Below are positions 22,851-36,400 of a stretch of DNA of 64,000 bases, one piece after another (the first letter of the stretch is position 1; each line of letters opens with the position of its first letter). Source of the DNA: Erigeron canadensis (taxonomy: Eukaryota; Streptophyta; Magnoliopsida; Asterales; Asteraceae). Below the pieces are notes generated by a model. The model worked only from the letters and a program-made list of their open reading frames with translations. It was not told the DNA's origin and made no database searches. Location of the stretch: assembly GCF_010389155.1 (NCBI RefSeq), contig NC_057766.1, positions 25,119,516-25,183,515 of the forward strand, written 5' to 3'. A program made the translations under genes and the position numbers.

Positions 22851-23416
22851 TCAACATCAAGGAAGAAGGAGGTGCTTAAAGGGTGAATAAGCTAGTTATT
22901 TATTATTATTATTATTATTATTATTTTATTACTATTTGATCCTTGTCTACGGTTGCAAGAAGAAGGAAAGAGACAAGTTTTGTTGAAATAGTTATACTTT
23001 GTTATTGTTTATTAATGTATGTTGTAGTTTGTAAGTATCATTAAGCGGATCATAATCAAGGTATAATAAGCTAAGTAAGCTTGTAATGTGAAGTAGCTAG
23101 GACAAATCATTTTTATTATATTTATTTAATTTGTATTATTAAATGATTTCTTACTTACTAATCTAGTGTATGTAGTCATCCCCAATAATCATTTTAGTGT
23201 AACGTCATTTTGGGAGTTCATAATAGGGAAAAAAAATGACCCAATGGATGGATAATTTAGTGATCCGGCCAACTTAAATGGATCGTGATCCGATATATGA
23301 TCATGATGATCTGATTCATATCCAAATAATTTTAAATGAACGGATCATTATCCGGATCGATCCATTTAATTTTTTCATTTAAATGGCAAATATCAATTAC
23401 CATACGTATCTTTTTA

Positions 23417-24575
23417 TACATGCAACACAATAATAAAATGGCTAAAATTAATTGCTCTAGAGACAAGTCTAAAGAGATTCAAATGGCTATAGCGAGTAAT
23501 TTAATGAAGACTTTTTATGTATAATGAACATATTGCATACCTTTTAACTGCCCAGTACAATTAAATACCATACATATAATGATATAATAATAGATAGCAA
23601 AACATTGCAATAGGCGTCAAAATTAAACATTGCATACTAATAGGTGCCAAAACTTGCACGAATAAGAAGTAAAAAAGGAACAACAAACTGAATTTAAAAT
23701 TTTCATTGAAGCATTTCATTAAACACTTTGTAAATATCTAAATTTTTTTTACAATATCTAAACTAAAAATCATAAACTAAACTCATTCATACATATTATC
23801 TAAGACCAATGTAAGCTGACATTCGGATATATTATCAAAAATTAGAGAATGTACTTTCATCATTAAAGTAAATTATCTTGAGGGTGGAGATTGGATGTGG
23901 AATCAAAAAAAAAGTAGAGCATTGATGAACAAGAACGACTAAATCGAAGGCATAGTTTTTTGAATGAATAAACTTGAATCCTTGAGCTGTTGACTTGATG
24001 AAATTATGATGTAGCGATCAATTCGGATGGATCATGGATCAATCCAAGTCTTTAAAAGGATAAATGGATCTATTTATTGGATAGTTAAATGGATTAATGG
24101 ATATATATATATATATATATTTTGATCCTATCCATCGACACCCCTACACCAAATAGACACAAAACCTCAATATCACCTCCAAGTCTCCAACTATCAAGTC
24201 TGGCCTAAAACCATCCTCAAGACGGAGCTGATTTGAAAACATCTCTGAACCGGCCAGAAACCACAATATGTCATTGTGCAAGCCATGTCCAAACTCCAAA
24301 CAAACGATGGAACAGCCCAAAACAACCAAATGTGGACCAAAAAGAGAACCAGAGGGAAGGCATTAGCCTCAAGGGGCTGTCGTACGTCATAAACACTTAA
24401 ATATACACTCCTGAATACCTCCCTTATACAGAGAAATTTATAGCAACCAACTCACCACACTTTAACTTTACTCGAGGGGATAAAATTAAATCACAATGAA
24501 ACACAAAGTTGAATTTGGTATTAGAGAAAATTCAAACCACAACCATTCAAAATATTTGACTTCATCTAAATTAAA
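23417..24575. repeat. Spacer block downstream of MBD-RRM copy 3
   Basis: Homologous to 13620-14830 and nearly identical to 31306-32464. It contains a short (TA)n run at about 24103-24121 and the conserved stretch near 24190-24330. No gene is supported. Confidence 0.8.
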
Positions 24576-24785
24576 ATTCAGATAGATGCATAAACATTAG
24601 ATATGATCTGCTGAGGCCAAAAGAACAACTTAGGGATCATCATACATATGAAGCAGAACTGTAGTATGTACCCCACACAAGGAAATAACCTATAAAAGCA
24701 AAAGTTGGCAATGAATTTGAGGCTGAAATTATCGTGCAGCAGAGAGATGTCAACATGATCAAACTGCACTTTTGAATTTGGCATC

Positions 24786-27499
24786 TTACTCCTAGGGTAG
24801 CTGGATTTTATGTAGGAGAAAAAAAAAAAAAGTTAAAATCCAATTGAAATAAACAAAACATTCATCAAATGTTGAAACAGCTTATAATAAGAAACACAGA
24901 GATAAAACATTTATCAAATGTCAGTTTGTGTATAATCACAAAGATAAAACAGAATGTCAACAACCATTCTCCACTTTATCATTTGTGATTTAGGTGGTCT
25001 CAAGATTTTTGGCCATCTCAAATGAATGTACGAAGTATGTATTTTGCAATCGGACTCACCAAACCTGCTGCTTTTTTTCCCTGGCGTTGTGCCTTAAAAT
25101 AATCAGCACATGATAATATCTACACACAACAAACATTAAATATAATATGAACATTATGAATTTTAAATATAACTCATCAGAATGTATGTTAGTAATAAAA
25201 GTCACAAGCATCAAAATTTACCTTAATAGTCTGCCCAGCTATCTCTGTCCCATTTAAACGTTGTGCTGCTGTCTTTGCATGCTCAAGTTTATCAAACTTA
25301 AACGATAAAAGAGAAACCGGTTACACATTAATGTCAAAGAAAACAAAGCAAGTGACCAACAAGAAAGATACAGAAGGGAATCAAAAGGAACACATACTTC
25401 AATATACGCAAGTCCTTTACAATGTCCTTTTTCAGGATCCTTCGGGAACTCAACATCCAACACCCGGCCAAAAGCTTCAAATATCTGCATAAGCATCAAG
25501 AAATGGATACTCAGAGACAAGAATGCGTACACAGTCGAAGAGCAAAAAATTGGAACCTATGTTCCGGTAGAACTTGGGATCGCCTATTTAATCAAACATT
25601 TTCCAGATAAAAGGATAGACAGTGTACCTTCGTGAAGTCCGCTTCATCCGTGCTAAAATGCAAATTTTCAACACGCAGTGTCTTACGATATTCTGCCCAT
25701 TGACAACGTAGCGCGGCCCCGAACCGGCGGTTCGCTCGCTCAGATCTCTTAACTGAAGAAGAAACGGTGAGCATATTAAACCAATAACAAAAACAAGTTA
25801 AAGAACATGCTAAATTTGCAATTTAACGTCAAGAAGGACAAGGCTAAAAGACAGGCAATGCATACAACAACAATTATTCCTCCTTCTGTTATGCTTCTCA
25901 TTTATCTTTTCCTCCAGAGCGGTAGCAATAGAAATCAGCTCTCCTCCACTATCTCCATCTCTCCTGCAGACAATGTTGCTGGCAGTCTCATGGTGGCTGC
26001 AAATAAAAAGGGATAATATGATGTATAAGGCAACGTAAGAAACTCGCTTTCACAGGTTAGAAGCTTCTAGAATTAAAGCATGGAACGTACTAATTCCAGT
26101 CTTCTGGCACGCCTTTCGGGAAGCGTTCCCTCATATGATGAACATTTTCCTCGGCCACTTCCAATTTTTCCTTCAGCTTCTCATCTTTTGGGTCTTCCTC
26201 CCAGATTTTTCTGTAATAAAGGGCCCCGACGGCACAACAAAATATAATCCAGGGCAGTTTAACTGCTCCTAAAAATAAAATAGAAAATTTTAAATACTTT
26301 CAAACTTGTTATACTAATTGATAGCAGGCCATCAAATAATAAAAAAAAATGGCAAAAAAAATAAGGAATAGATGGGAAATGCAAAATACCAGATTCTTTC
26401 ACACTGCTACTTCCAGATTCTCTGGCTGAAACACCTTCGGCTCCCTGCATCGCCTAATGAAGAAACAGCATATATTTATTATATATAGCCTAATATACAG
26501 CAGAACCAATGACATAAATACATGAGGAGATTTTTAATACCAGGGATTTCCTCTTGCTATTTCTAGTTGCCAGTTTCGCAGGCGGTTCTCCAGGTGACGA
26601 TCCAATAACTTCATTTTCTGGCTCCATCGACAAGTCTAAAGTTGATCTATTGGCATCATCCTAATAATAATAATAACATACACGTAAGTGTACCCTCAAA
26701 CAGCAGTTCCACGCAGAAAATATTAAAGCAAAGTGTATCGGGATGCAGGACTTACAGTGTTCTCATGAGCTTCTTTCCTACCAATCTTCTCAAGATAAGC
26801 CAACACTTGATATCTATACCTAAACGAGGGTGCTCCTTGAGTCGAGTAACACTACAACAACAACACACATATATAGATTTAATAAAATATCCCCAAAATA
26901 AGTTACAACATAAAAGAACACGTTTACACTTACAAAAATCAACATGCAGGTACTAATTTCAGATAAAAAATAAAACTAAACCTAAAAAAAATACAAAATA
27001 AAATTTTAAAAAAACTGAAAAAAACTCTACAAATGTAAAAAACTTAAAAGAAAAAAGAATGTTTACTTTGGTTTTTTTTCCACCGGCCTTAAAGATACTA
27101 TAAACCCAGTCATCAGGTAGCCAATCCGGCCAGTCATTGTCCGGCATTTCCGATTCCACACATATCTCATGATAGTTTAGTACCTTGATAATCTGCAGTA
27201 GCAGAACAATCAAGAAAATGTTAAGAGAATTAGAGGGTTATCATCTCAACTAGTACGATAGTAGATTTGCGACAAACTAGAAGATACATTTAATTGTATA
27301 ATTGTTATACTTAATAAGATTATAGTTGATCAAAATTATATTATATATATATTTGGTAAAAAAAGAGAAAAAAAAACGTGCTAGTGAATACAAACCATAT
27401 ATCGGCAATATCTTTCTTCAATTACCTTACGTACTATAACTTTTTCAGAACTTTGCTCTCTTCTCTTAGATATTCTCATCCCCCATTTTGTTACCGCGC
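24786..27499 (-). pseudogene. Tandem-MBD plus RRM gene, copy 3, lacking exons 1-4
   Basis: Exons 5 (27396-27499) to 16 (24786-24791) are present. They include the second MBD-like module (IIKVLNYHEI to AHENT), the hydrophobic linker and an undamaged RRM (exon 12 at 25628-25752; RNP1 CKGLAYIEF, closer to the RRM consensus than in copies 1 and 2). The start codon, first MBD-like module and promoter are missing. Homology to intron 4 fades after exon 5 and gives way at about 27528 to the sequence found at 19588. Exon 5 also has small indels (about 27486-27493). Without an upstream start it is most likely a pseudogene, unless a new promoter and first exon are used. Confidence 0.8.
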
Positions 27500-27924
27500 T
27501 TCAAACAAATAAAGAAACAAAAAGCATAATTAAACGCTACTCTTCCCAACGTAAAAGAGGAGCTGCAAGCTTTTCGTTTGTAAATACTTTATAACCGATG
27601 AAATGAACGGATATATTTTATGTATTGGTTGCATGCATAGAACTATCCTGTATAAATAAAGAAGATATTGGTGTAGGGACAAGGGTGTAGTGCCGATAGA
27701 CAGTTTGCAACAAAATAACTATGACATGTAGGACTTAAATTGCAAATTTTACCAAGATGAGCCAAATTAGACGGTTAGTACACATTGTTCAATGGCCAAT
27801 ACCTTTCCATCAACAATATAAAAATAATATAATTTAAAATATAATAATAATAATAATAATAATAATATATAAGCAAATGTATACACATATACTTAACATA
27901 CCACCCAATTACTCCAAAACTCTC

Positions 27925-28560
27925 TTTTTCAAACTTTTGCATAAATTTCCTAGCTGGCTGGAGTCTTCAAATTTATACTGGGTCAAATAAATGGAAGTAT
28001 CTAAAATTTGGCTTTCTGTTCGGTGGAACTTCATAGGCAGTCTTTTTGTGTCTTTTAACATAAATAGATATGTTCTGGGTTGTAGCAAGCAGTTGACAGC
28101 TTCAACCAGAAACTCTTGGGAATACAGATTCATTCAACATACTTCTGGCTGCTTCTTCAGCGTCGATTTTTCCTTTCTACTACACCATTTGCTCAGGTGT
28201 ATGAGCTGAGGAGAAGTTCTTGGAGATGCCAGTGCCAGTGCAGAAGGATTTTAAGCAGAATTTCTGAATTCAGTGTCATTGTCACTTCTGAGCTGACGTA
28301 GTTTTCGCTTATGTTTGAGTTAATTTGTTTGATGAGAGCAATGATTTCAGCAGCAGCTTCATTTTTGGTCATGGGGAAGATTACCCAACAATACTTGAAT
28401 ATTCGTCAACAACTACAAGGGTATATTTCTTCCCAGCTCTTGTCTGAACGTTCACAGGACCAAATAAATTCATATGAAGCATATGAAGCGGCTCAGTGAT
28501 GCTGAAACTTTGCTTAGTCTTGAAAGATGATCTTTTCTTCTTTCCCATTTCACACCCTGA
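27925..28560 (-). pseudogene. Ty1/copia integrase fragment B (frameshifted copy of fragment A)
   Basis: It is the same segment as 19985-20690 with many 1-base deletions, mainly in 27925-28260, so the integrase frame is broken several times. The part beyond 28300 is nearly identical to fragment A. It still encodes recognisable pieces of the GKKKRSSFK and integrase core regions. Confidence 0.85.
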
Positions 28561-30779
28561 ACATGACTTATCCTTATTGAAGAATAAAGAAACCCAAGTT
28601 GTCTTATTTACTTTTCTTCTTAATATCTAAATTAAAAAGAAATTACCTAAGTGGCAATCTACTACCTAAAAGTTTAGGTGTCATGTAGAGAAAAATGAAT
28701 TTGTGGTTAGTTATATACTTAAACTGTTTAGATGTAAAATCTTTCACATATTAATTTTTTAATATCTATTGTGTAATGAATAAATGATTGGGTTATCATA
28801 TATTTTATAAATGAAACATTAATATCCTATGCCCCTGATGAACACCTGTTATTAAAACTACTTGTTTTTGTTTAAAGTTTACATTGTAAAATTTGTGATC
28901 GGGGATTGGTGGTAAAAACTATAGAGACAGGGCGTTGTATCTGTATCTATATATAGAGTTAGTAATGTCGGGGCCCCAGGTGCTAGAAGTAGGTTCGGTA
29001 CGGCGGTACAACATTTAGTTCAACAGTTTCATTCGGTTTTAGTTATTGTTGTTGATAAGGTCCAAATTAATTTTAGACCATCTCAATTCTCAAATGCTTA
29101 TTTTAGTTTTTCACTAAATATACAATAAACATTTCCAATTTATATCATCTTTGAATTACAAAAAAGTTAAATTTAAAAAAGTAACTTCATTCATTGAAAT
29201 AAAATACTTAAAAAAAGAGAGAAAGAGAGAGAAAACGCCTTTTAGGTGGTATTAAAGAACCATTTAGATGACATTAATTACTGAAACATCATGTACGAGT
29301 TGTGACAAACAAATAATATCATAACAACTACAATAAAATAAAGACATATAAAATATTTGGAAGTATTTAATACGTAGTATTGAACATATTGCATACCATT
29401 TAAATATTGTACTTATAATAATAGATAGCAAAACATTGCATATAGGCGTCACAATGAAACATTGCATACTAATGGGTGCCAAAACTTGCATGAGTAAGAA
29501 GTAAAAAAGGAATAGCAAACTGAATTAAAATTTTTCATTGAAGCATTTCATCAAATACTTTGTAAACATCTAATTTTTTTTTACAATATCTAAACCAAAA
29601 ATCATAAACTGAACTCATTCATACATATTATCTAAGACCATGTGAGCTGACATTCGGATATATTATCAAAAATTAGAAAAAGTACTTTCACCATTAAAGT
29701 AAATTACTTTGAGAGTGGAGATTGAATGTGGAATCACAATTAAAGAGATGTTGACTTGAAGAATAAAATATACTGATGAACATATGATGTAGCCATATAA
29801 AACAATTTTATATAATAGCGATCCGGATCGATTCGGATTGATCCAAGTCTTTAAATGGATAAATAGATTTATTTATTTATTATTTTATTAAATAGTTAAA
29901 TGGATTAATGGATATTTATTTTGATCCAGTAATACTTTTAATTGGATTGGATTCGATATGGATATTGATCATATCCATCGACACCCCTACACCAAACAGA
30001 CACAAAACCTCAATATCACCTCCAAGTCTCCAACTATCAAGTCTGGCCTAAAACCATCCTCATGACGAAGCTGATTTGAAAAGAGCTTATGTTTAACATA
30101 AAATGATGAAATCAATTTGGTTGAAGATCATCAAAAGGGATTCAGGTTAATTGTTTAACGCAATTATACCTTGAAAGAAATTGCCGATAATCTCTACTAT
30201 AATTATTTTGGATAGTATTGGGTTGTGACATTCTAACTATAAAATGTTGGTTATTAATAAAGGTGTTTTTAATGTATTGTTCATAGAATAAACTTTCATA
30301 TTATTTTGTTTGATATCAATTCTTATTTTTATTTATTACTAAAAAACAAAATGTCTGCTACTATTATTTATTACACATTTAACTATTTTTTCTAATTATA
30401 GTCGTCGCATCGCGCGGGTGTTCTTGTAGTACAAATAGATGATGATTGAGCTGCCTGTAAGGCTGGGGGGAAGGCTTGCCCACTCCTCCCCTCCCCTCCC
30501 CGATTTTTCTTCTCTCTCCTCCCCTCCCCTAATGTTAGGAGCACCTCGCCAACCCTCCCTCCCCTCCCCAGTAACGGTCGAAAAATGGATAGCTAGGTGG
30601 TGAGAGACCCGGGCATGACCCTCCCCACTCTCTCCCCACCCAACCGGTACCAGTACGACGGGGCGGTGTTCCCTAAGGTACCAAACCGGTACCTATTTGC
30701 TCCCCGCCCCACCCCGTCCACCCTAAGCTCCTTGTCAACATCAAGGAAGAAGGAGGTGCTTAAAGGGTGAATAAGCTAG

Positions 30780-30812
<33 letters not shown>

Positions 30813-31305
30813 TTATTACTATTTGATCCTTGTCTACGGTTGCAAGAAGAAGGAAAGAGACAAGTTTTGTTGAAATAGTTATACTTTGTTATTGTTTATT
30901 AATGTATGTTGTAGTTTGTAAGTATCATTAAGCGGATCATAATCAAGGTATAATAAGCTAAGTAAGCTTGTAATGTGAAGTAGCTAGGACAAATCATTTT
31001 TATTATATTTATTTAATTTGTATTATTAAATGATTTCTTACTTACTAATCTAGTGTATGTAGTCATCCCCAATAATCATTTTAGTGTAACGTCATTTTGG
31101 GAGTTCATAATAGGGAAAAAAAATGACCCAATGGATGGATAATTTAGTGATCCGGCCAACTTAAATGGATCGTGATCCGATATATGATCATGATGATCTG
31201 ATTCATATCCAAATAATTTTAAATGAACGGATCATTATCCGGATCGATCCATTTAATTTTTTCATTTAAATGGCAAATATCAATTACCATACGTATCTTT
31301 TTATA
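28561..31305. repeat. Second copy of spacer block W
   Basis: Near-identical to 20700-23416, including an orphan downstream spacer (about 29380-30090) and a (TTA)n run (about 30787-30815). No gene is supported. Confidence 0.8.
30450..30734. mobile_element. Second copy of the GC-rich hAT-like MITE (body 30458-30726)
   Basis: Same element and same flanks as 22571-22842, minus a few single bases in the CT-rich part. It arrived by segmental duplication, not by a new insertion, because the flanking sequence is also duplicated. Confidence 0.55.
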
Positions 31306-32464
31306 CATGCAACACAATAATAAAATGGCTAAAATTAATTGCTCTAGAGACAAGTCTAAAGAGATTCAAATGGCTATAGCGAGTAATTTAATGAAGACTT
31401 TTTATGTATAATGAACATATTGCATACCTTTTAACTGCCCAGTACAATTAAATACCATACATATAATGATATAATAATAGATAGCAAAACATTGCAATAG
31501 GCGTCAAAATTAAACATTGCATACTAATAGGTGCCAAAACTTGCACGAATAAGAAGTAAAAAAGGAACAACAAACTGAATTTAAAATTTTCATTGAAGCA
31601 TTTCATTAAACACTTTGTAAATATCTAAATTTTTTTACAATATCTAAACTAAAAATCATAAACTAAACTCATTCATACATATTATCTAAGACCAATGTAA
31701 GCTGACATTCGGATATATTATCAAAAATTAGAGAATGTACTTTCATCATTAAAGTAAATTATCTTGAGGGTGGAGATTGGATGTGGAATCAAAAAAAAAG
31801 TAGAGCATTGATGAACAAGAACGACTAAATCGAAGGCATAGTTTTTTGAATGAATAAACTTGAATCCTTGAGCTGTTGACTTGATGAAATTATGATGTAG
31901 CGATCAATTCGGATGGATCATGGATCAATCCAAGTCTTTAAAAGGATAAATGGATCTATTTATTGGATAGTTAAATGGATTAATGGATATATATATATAT
32001 ATATATATATTTTGATCCTATCCATCGACACCCCTACACCAAATAGACACAAAACCTCAATATCACCTCCAAGTCTCCAACTATCAAGTCTGGCCTAAAA
32101 CCATCCTCAAGACGGAGCTGATTTGAAAACATCTCTGAACCGGCCAGAAACCACAATATGTCATTGTGCAAGCCATGTCCAAACTCCAAACAAACGATGG
32201 AACAGCCCAAAACAACCAAATGTGGACCAAAAAGAGAACCAGAGGGAAGGCATTAGCCTCAAGGGGCTGTCGTACGTCATAAACACTTAAATATACACTC
32301 CTGAATACCTCCCTTATACAGAGAAATTTATAGCAACCAACTCACCACACTTTAACTTTACTCGAGGGGATAAAATTAAATCACAATGAAACACAAAGTT
32401 GAATTGGTATTAGAGAAAATTCAAACCACAACCATTCAAAATATTTGACTTCATCTAAATTAAA
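31306..32464. repeat. Spacer block downstream of MBD-RRM copy 4
   Basis: Near-identical to 23417-24575. The TA run near 31987-32011 is longer than in the sister block. No gene is supported. Confidence 0.8.
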
Positions 32465-32674
32465 ATTCAGATAGATGCATAAACATTAGATATGATCTGC
32501 TGAGGCCAAAAGAACAACTTAGGGATCATCATACATATGAAGCAGAACTGTAGTATGTACCCCACACAAGGAAATAACCTATAAAAGCAAAAGTTGGCAA
32601 TGAATTTGAGGCTGAAATTATCGTGCAGCAGAGAGATGTCAACATGATCAAACTGCACTTTTGAATTTGGCATC

Positions 32675-35600
32675 TTACTCCTAGGGTAGCTGGATTTTAT
32701 GTAGGAGAAAAAAAAAAAAGTTAAAATCCAATTGAAATAAACAAAACATTCATCAAATGTTGAAACAGCTTATAATAAGAAACACAGAGATAAAACATTT
32801 ATCAAATGTCAGTTTGTGTATAATCACAAAGATAAAACAGAATGTCAACAACCATTCTCCACTTTATCATTTGTGATTTAGGTGGTCTCAAGATTTTTGG
32901 CCATCTCAAATGAATGTACGAAGTATGTATTTTGCAATCGGACTCACCAAACCTGCTGCTTTTTTTCCCTGGCGTTGTGCCTTAAAATAATCAGCACATG
33001 ATAATATCTACACACAACAAACATTAAATATAATATGAACATTATGAATTTTAAATATAACTCATCAGAATGTATGTTAGTAATAAAAGTCACAAGCATC
33101 AAAATTTACCTTAATAGTCTGCCCAGCTATCTCTGTCCCATTTAAACGTTGTGCTGCTGTCTTTGCATGCTCAAGTTTATCAAACTTAAACGATAAAAGA
33201 GAAACCGGTTACACATTAATGTCAAAGAAAACAAAGCAAGTGACCAACAAGAAAGATACAGAAGGGAATCAAAAGGAACACATACTTCAATATACGCAAG
33301 TCCTTTACAATGTCCTTTTTCAGGATCCTTCGGGAACTCAACATCCAACACCGGCCAAAAGCTTCAAATATCTGCATAAGCATCAAGAAATGGATACTCA
33401 GAGACAAGAATGCGTACACAGTCGAAGAGCAAAAATTGGAACCTATGTTCCGGTAGAACTTGGGATCGCCTATTTAATCAAACATTTTCCAGATAAAAGG
33501 ATAGACAGTGTACCTTCGTGAAGTCCGCTTCATCCGTGCTAAAATGCAAATTTTCAACACGCAGTGTCTTACGATATTCTGCCCATTGACAACGTAGCGC
33601 GGCCCCGAACCGGCGGTTCGCTCGCTCAGATCTCTTAACTGAAGAAGAAACGGTGAGCATATTAACCAATAACAAAAACAAGTTAAAGAACATGCTAAAT
33701 TTGCAATTTAACGTCAAGAAGGACAAGGCTAAAAGACAGGCAATGCATACAACAACAATTATTCTCCTTCTGTTATGCTTCTCATTTATCTTTTCCTCCA
33801 GAGCGGTAGCAATAGAAATCAGCTCTCCTCCACTATCTCCATCTCTCCTGCAGACAATGTTGCTGGCAGTCTCATGGTGGCTGCAAATAAAAAGGGATAA
33901 TATGATGTATAAGGCAACGTAAGAAACTCGCTTTCACAGGTTAGAAGCTTCTAGAATTAAAGCATGGAACGTACTAATTCCAGTCTTCTGGCACGCCTTT
34001 CGGGAAGCGTTCCCTCATATGATGAACATTTTCCTCGGCCACTTCCAATTTTTCCTTCAGCTTCTCATCTTTTGGGTCTTCCTCCCAGATTTTTCTGTAA
34101 TAAAGGGCCCCGACGGCACAACAAAATATAATCCAGGGCAGTTTAACTGCTCCTAAAAATAAAATAGAAAATTTTAAATACTTTCAAACTTGTTATACTA
34201 ATTGATAGCAGGCCATCAAATAATAAAAAAAAATGGCAAAAAAAATAAGGAATAGATGGGAAATGCAAAATACCAGATTCTTTCACACTGCTACTTCCAG
34301 ATTCTCTGGCTGAAACACCTTCGGCTCCCTGCATCGCCTAATGAAGAAACAGCATATATTTATTATATATAGCCTAATATACAGCAGAACCAATGACATA
34401 AATACATGAGGAGATTTTTAATACCAGGGATTTCCTCTTGCTATTTCTAGTTGCCAGTTTCGCAGGCGGTTCTCCAGGTGAAGATCCAATAACTTCATTT
34501 TCTGGCTCCATCGACAAGTCTAAAGTTGATCTATTGGCATCATCCTAATAATAATAATAACATACACGTAAGTGTACCCTCAAACAGCAGTTCCACGCAG
34601 AAAATATTAAAGCAAAGTGTATCGGGATGCAGGACTTACAGTGTTCTCATGAGCTTCTTTCCTACCAATCTTCTCAAGATAAGCCAACACTTGATATCTA
34701 TACCTAAACGAGGGTGCTCCTTGAGTCGAGTAACACTACAACAACAACACACATATATAGATTTAATAAAATATCCCCAAAAATAAGTTACAACATAAAA
34801 GAACACGTTTACACTTACAAAAATCAACATGCAGGTACTAATTTCAGATAAAAAATAAAACTAAACCTAAAAAAAAAATACAAAATAAAATTTTTAAAAA
34901 AACTGAAAAAAAAACTCTACAAATGTAAAAAACTTAAAAGAAAAAAGAATGTTTACTTTGGTTTTTTTTCCACCGGCCTTAAAGATACTATAAACCCAGT
35001 CATCAGGTAGCCAATCCGGCCAGTCATTGTCCGGCATTTCCGATTCCACACATATCTCATGATAGTTTAGTACCTTGATAATCTGCAGTAGCAGAACAAT
35101 CAAGAAAATGTTAAGAGAATTAGAGGGTTATCATCTCAACTAGTACGATAGTAGATTTGCGACAAACTAGAAGATACATTTAATTGTATAATTGTTATAC
35201 TTAATAAGATTATAGTTGATCAAAATTAAGAATTATATATATATATAAAATAAAAAAAAATAAAAAAAAAAACGTGCTAGTGAATACAAACCATATATCG
35301 GCAATATCTTTCTTCAATTACCTTACGTACTATAACTTTTTCAGAACTTTGCTCTCTTCTCTTAGATATTCTCATCCCCCATTCTTGATACCGCGCCTAT
35401 AGAAAACAAATGAAGAAACAATGTTCAAAAGCATAATCTAATATACAACAGAAACCACCGTAACCAATGAAATAAATACACGAGTAGAGTTTTAATACCA
35501 TAAATTTTATGCAGTCACGCTTAGCTTCATCAGGTATCCGTATAAAGGCATTATTATCCTTAAAATAAAAACAGAAACTTAAGTGTACCCGCAAACAGCA

Positions 35601-36400
35601 GTTCCATATAGAAAATATTAAAGCAAAGTGTATCTGAGATGTAGGACTTACAGTGCGAATCTTGTCAAGATAAGCCAACACTTGCGACTTAGAATAACAC
35701 TTGTGTCCATGGAAATCAACGTAGCACTACAACAACAACACCACCACAAACGTACATATAGATTTAATAAGATATCCTGGAAAATAAGTGACCACATAAA
35801 AGAACACGTCAACATTTGTTACTATGACAGTGGTATATAAGTGCTAATTCCTTGAAATTGTGTCCAAAAACATCAAATTTTCAAACAAATACAAAAACAA
35901 AAAAAGGATAATCGGCAGGAGCTTATAAGAGCCTATGTTTTCAAAAGCTCCAAATTTAATCCGGGTGAAACTAAAAAAAAATAACCCTTAAAAAAAGTTT
36001 CAATCTTGAATCTTCGGTGTGAACTTGCATAAATTTTACAATCTTTTTGTCAAAGATGTCTACTTTCATAATATACCTAGCTTGTTGTTACGAATATAGT
36101 TGATCAAAATTGAGAATTATCAACAAAAAAAAAAAAAAACTTAAATTATATCGGAGCAATATCTTACCTTGTATCTCTTTCCTTTATTGTAACCACTTTT
36201 TCGGGCCTTGAATTCCACCTTCCATCCATCAGGTAGCCAATTAGAATCACCATTTTCAGAAGGAGATCCATCTCCACCTCCCTGCATCAAAACAACAACG
36301 TTCAAAAAAAATTTAATATGCAACAGAAACTAATGAATTAAATATACGAGGAGGAGAGTTTTAATACCAGGGATTTCTTCCTGCTGCTTCTAGTTGCCAT
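32675..36400 (-). pseudogene. Tandem-MBD plus RRM gene, copy 4 (full length, two 1-base deletions)
   Basis: All 16 exons can be traced, from ATG (36398-36400, MATRSSRKKSL) to the stop at 32675-32677. The MBD half is intact and very like copies 1-3. Compared with copy 3, one base is missing in exon 11 (about 33763) and one in exon 13 (about 33351). Exon 13 therefore reads FEAFGRCWMLSS instead of FEAFGRVLDVEF, and the RRM is lost. The two deletions do not restore each other. If they are sequencing errors, which fits the pattern of the whole D2 block, copy 4 would be a complete gene. Its RRM is of the copy 3 type (LRVENLHF, CKGLAYIEF). Confidence 0.75.

Larger units (their letters stand above)
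20700..23416. repeat. Spacer block W between MBD-RRM copies 2 and 3
   Basis: No gene is supported. It is repeated almost exactly at about 28560-31305. Inside are an orphan copy of the gene's downstream spacer (21490-22195), a GC-rich MITE (22571-22842) and a (TTA)n run (about 22893-22926). Weak homology to the copia fragment's far flank ends near 20920. Confidence 0.8.
19588..27528. repeat. 7.9-kb duplication, unit D1
   Basis: From 'aacgctactcttcccaac' at 19588 to the truncated copy 3 at 27528, this interval matches 27529 to about 35400 with an offset of about 7,885-7,940. It spans integrase fragment A, block W, the spacer and the copy 3 gene body. Confidence 0.85.
27529..35400. repeat. 7.9-kb duplication, unit D2
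   Basis: It directly follows unit D1 and repeats it nearly base for base. Most differences are single-base losses in D2 (for example near 27560-28260, 28603, 30510, 33351 and 33764), often in short homopolymers. Homology with D1 ends inside exon 5 of copy 4, after which copy 4 continues into exons 4-1 that D1 lacks. Confidence 0.85.
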
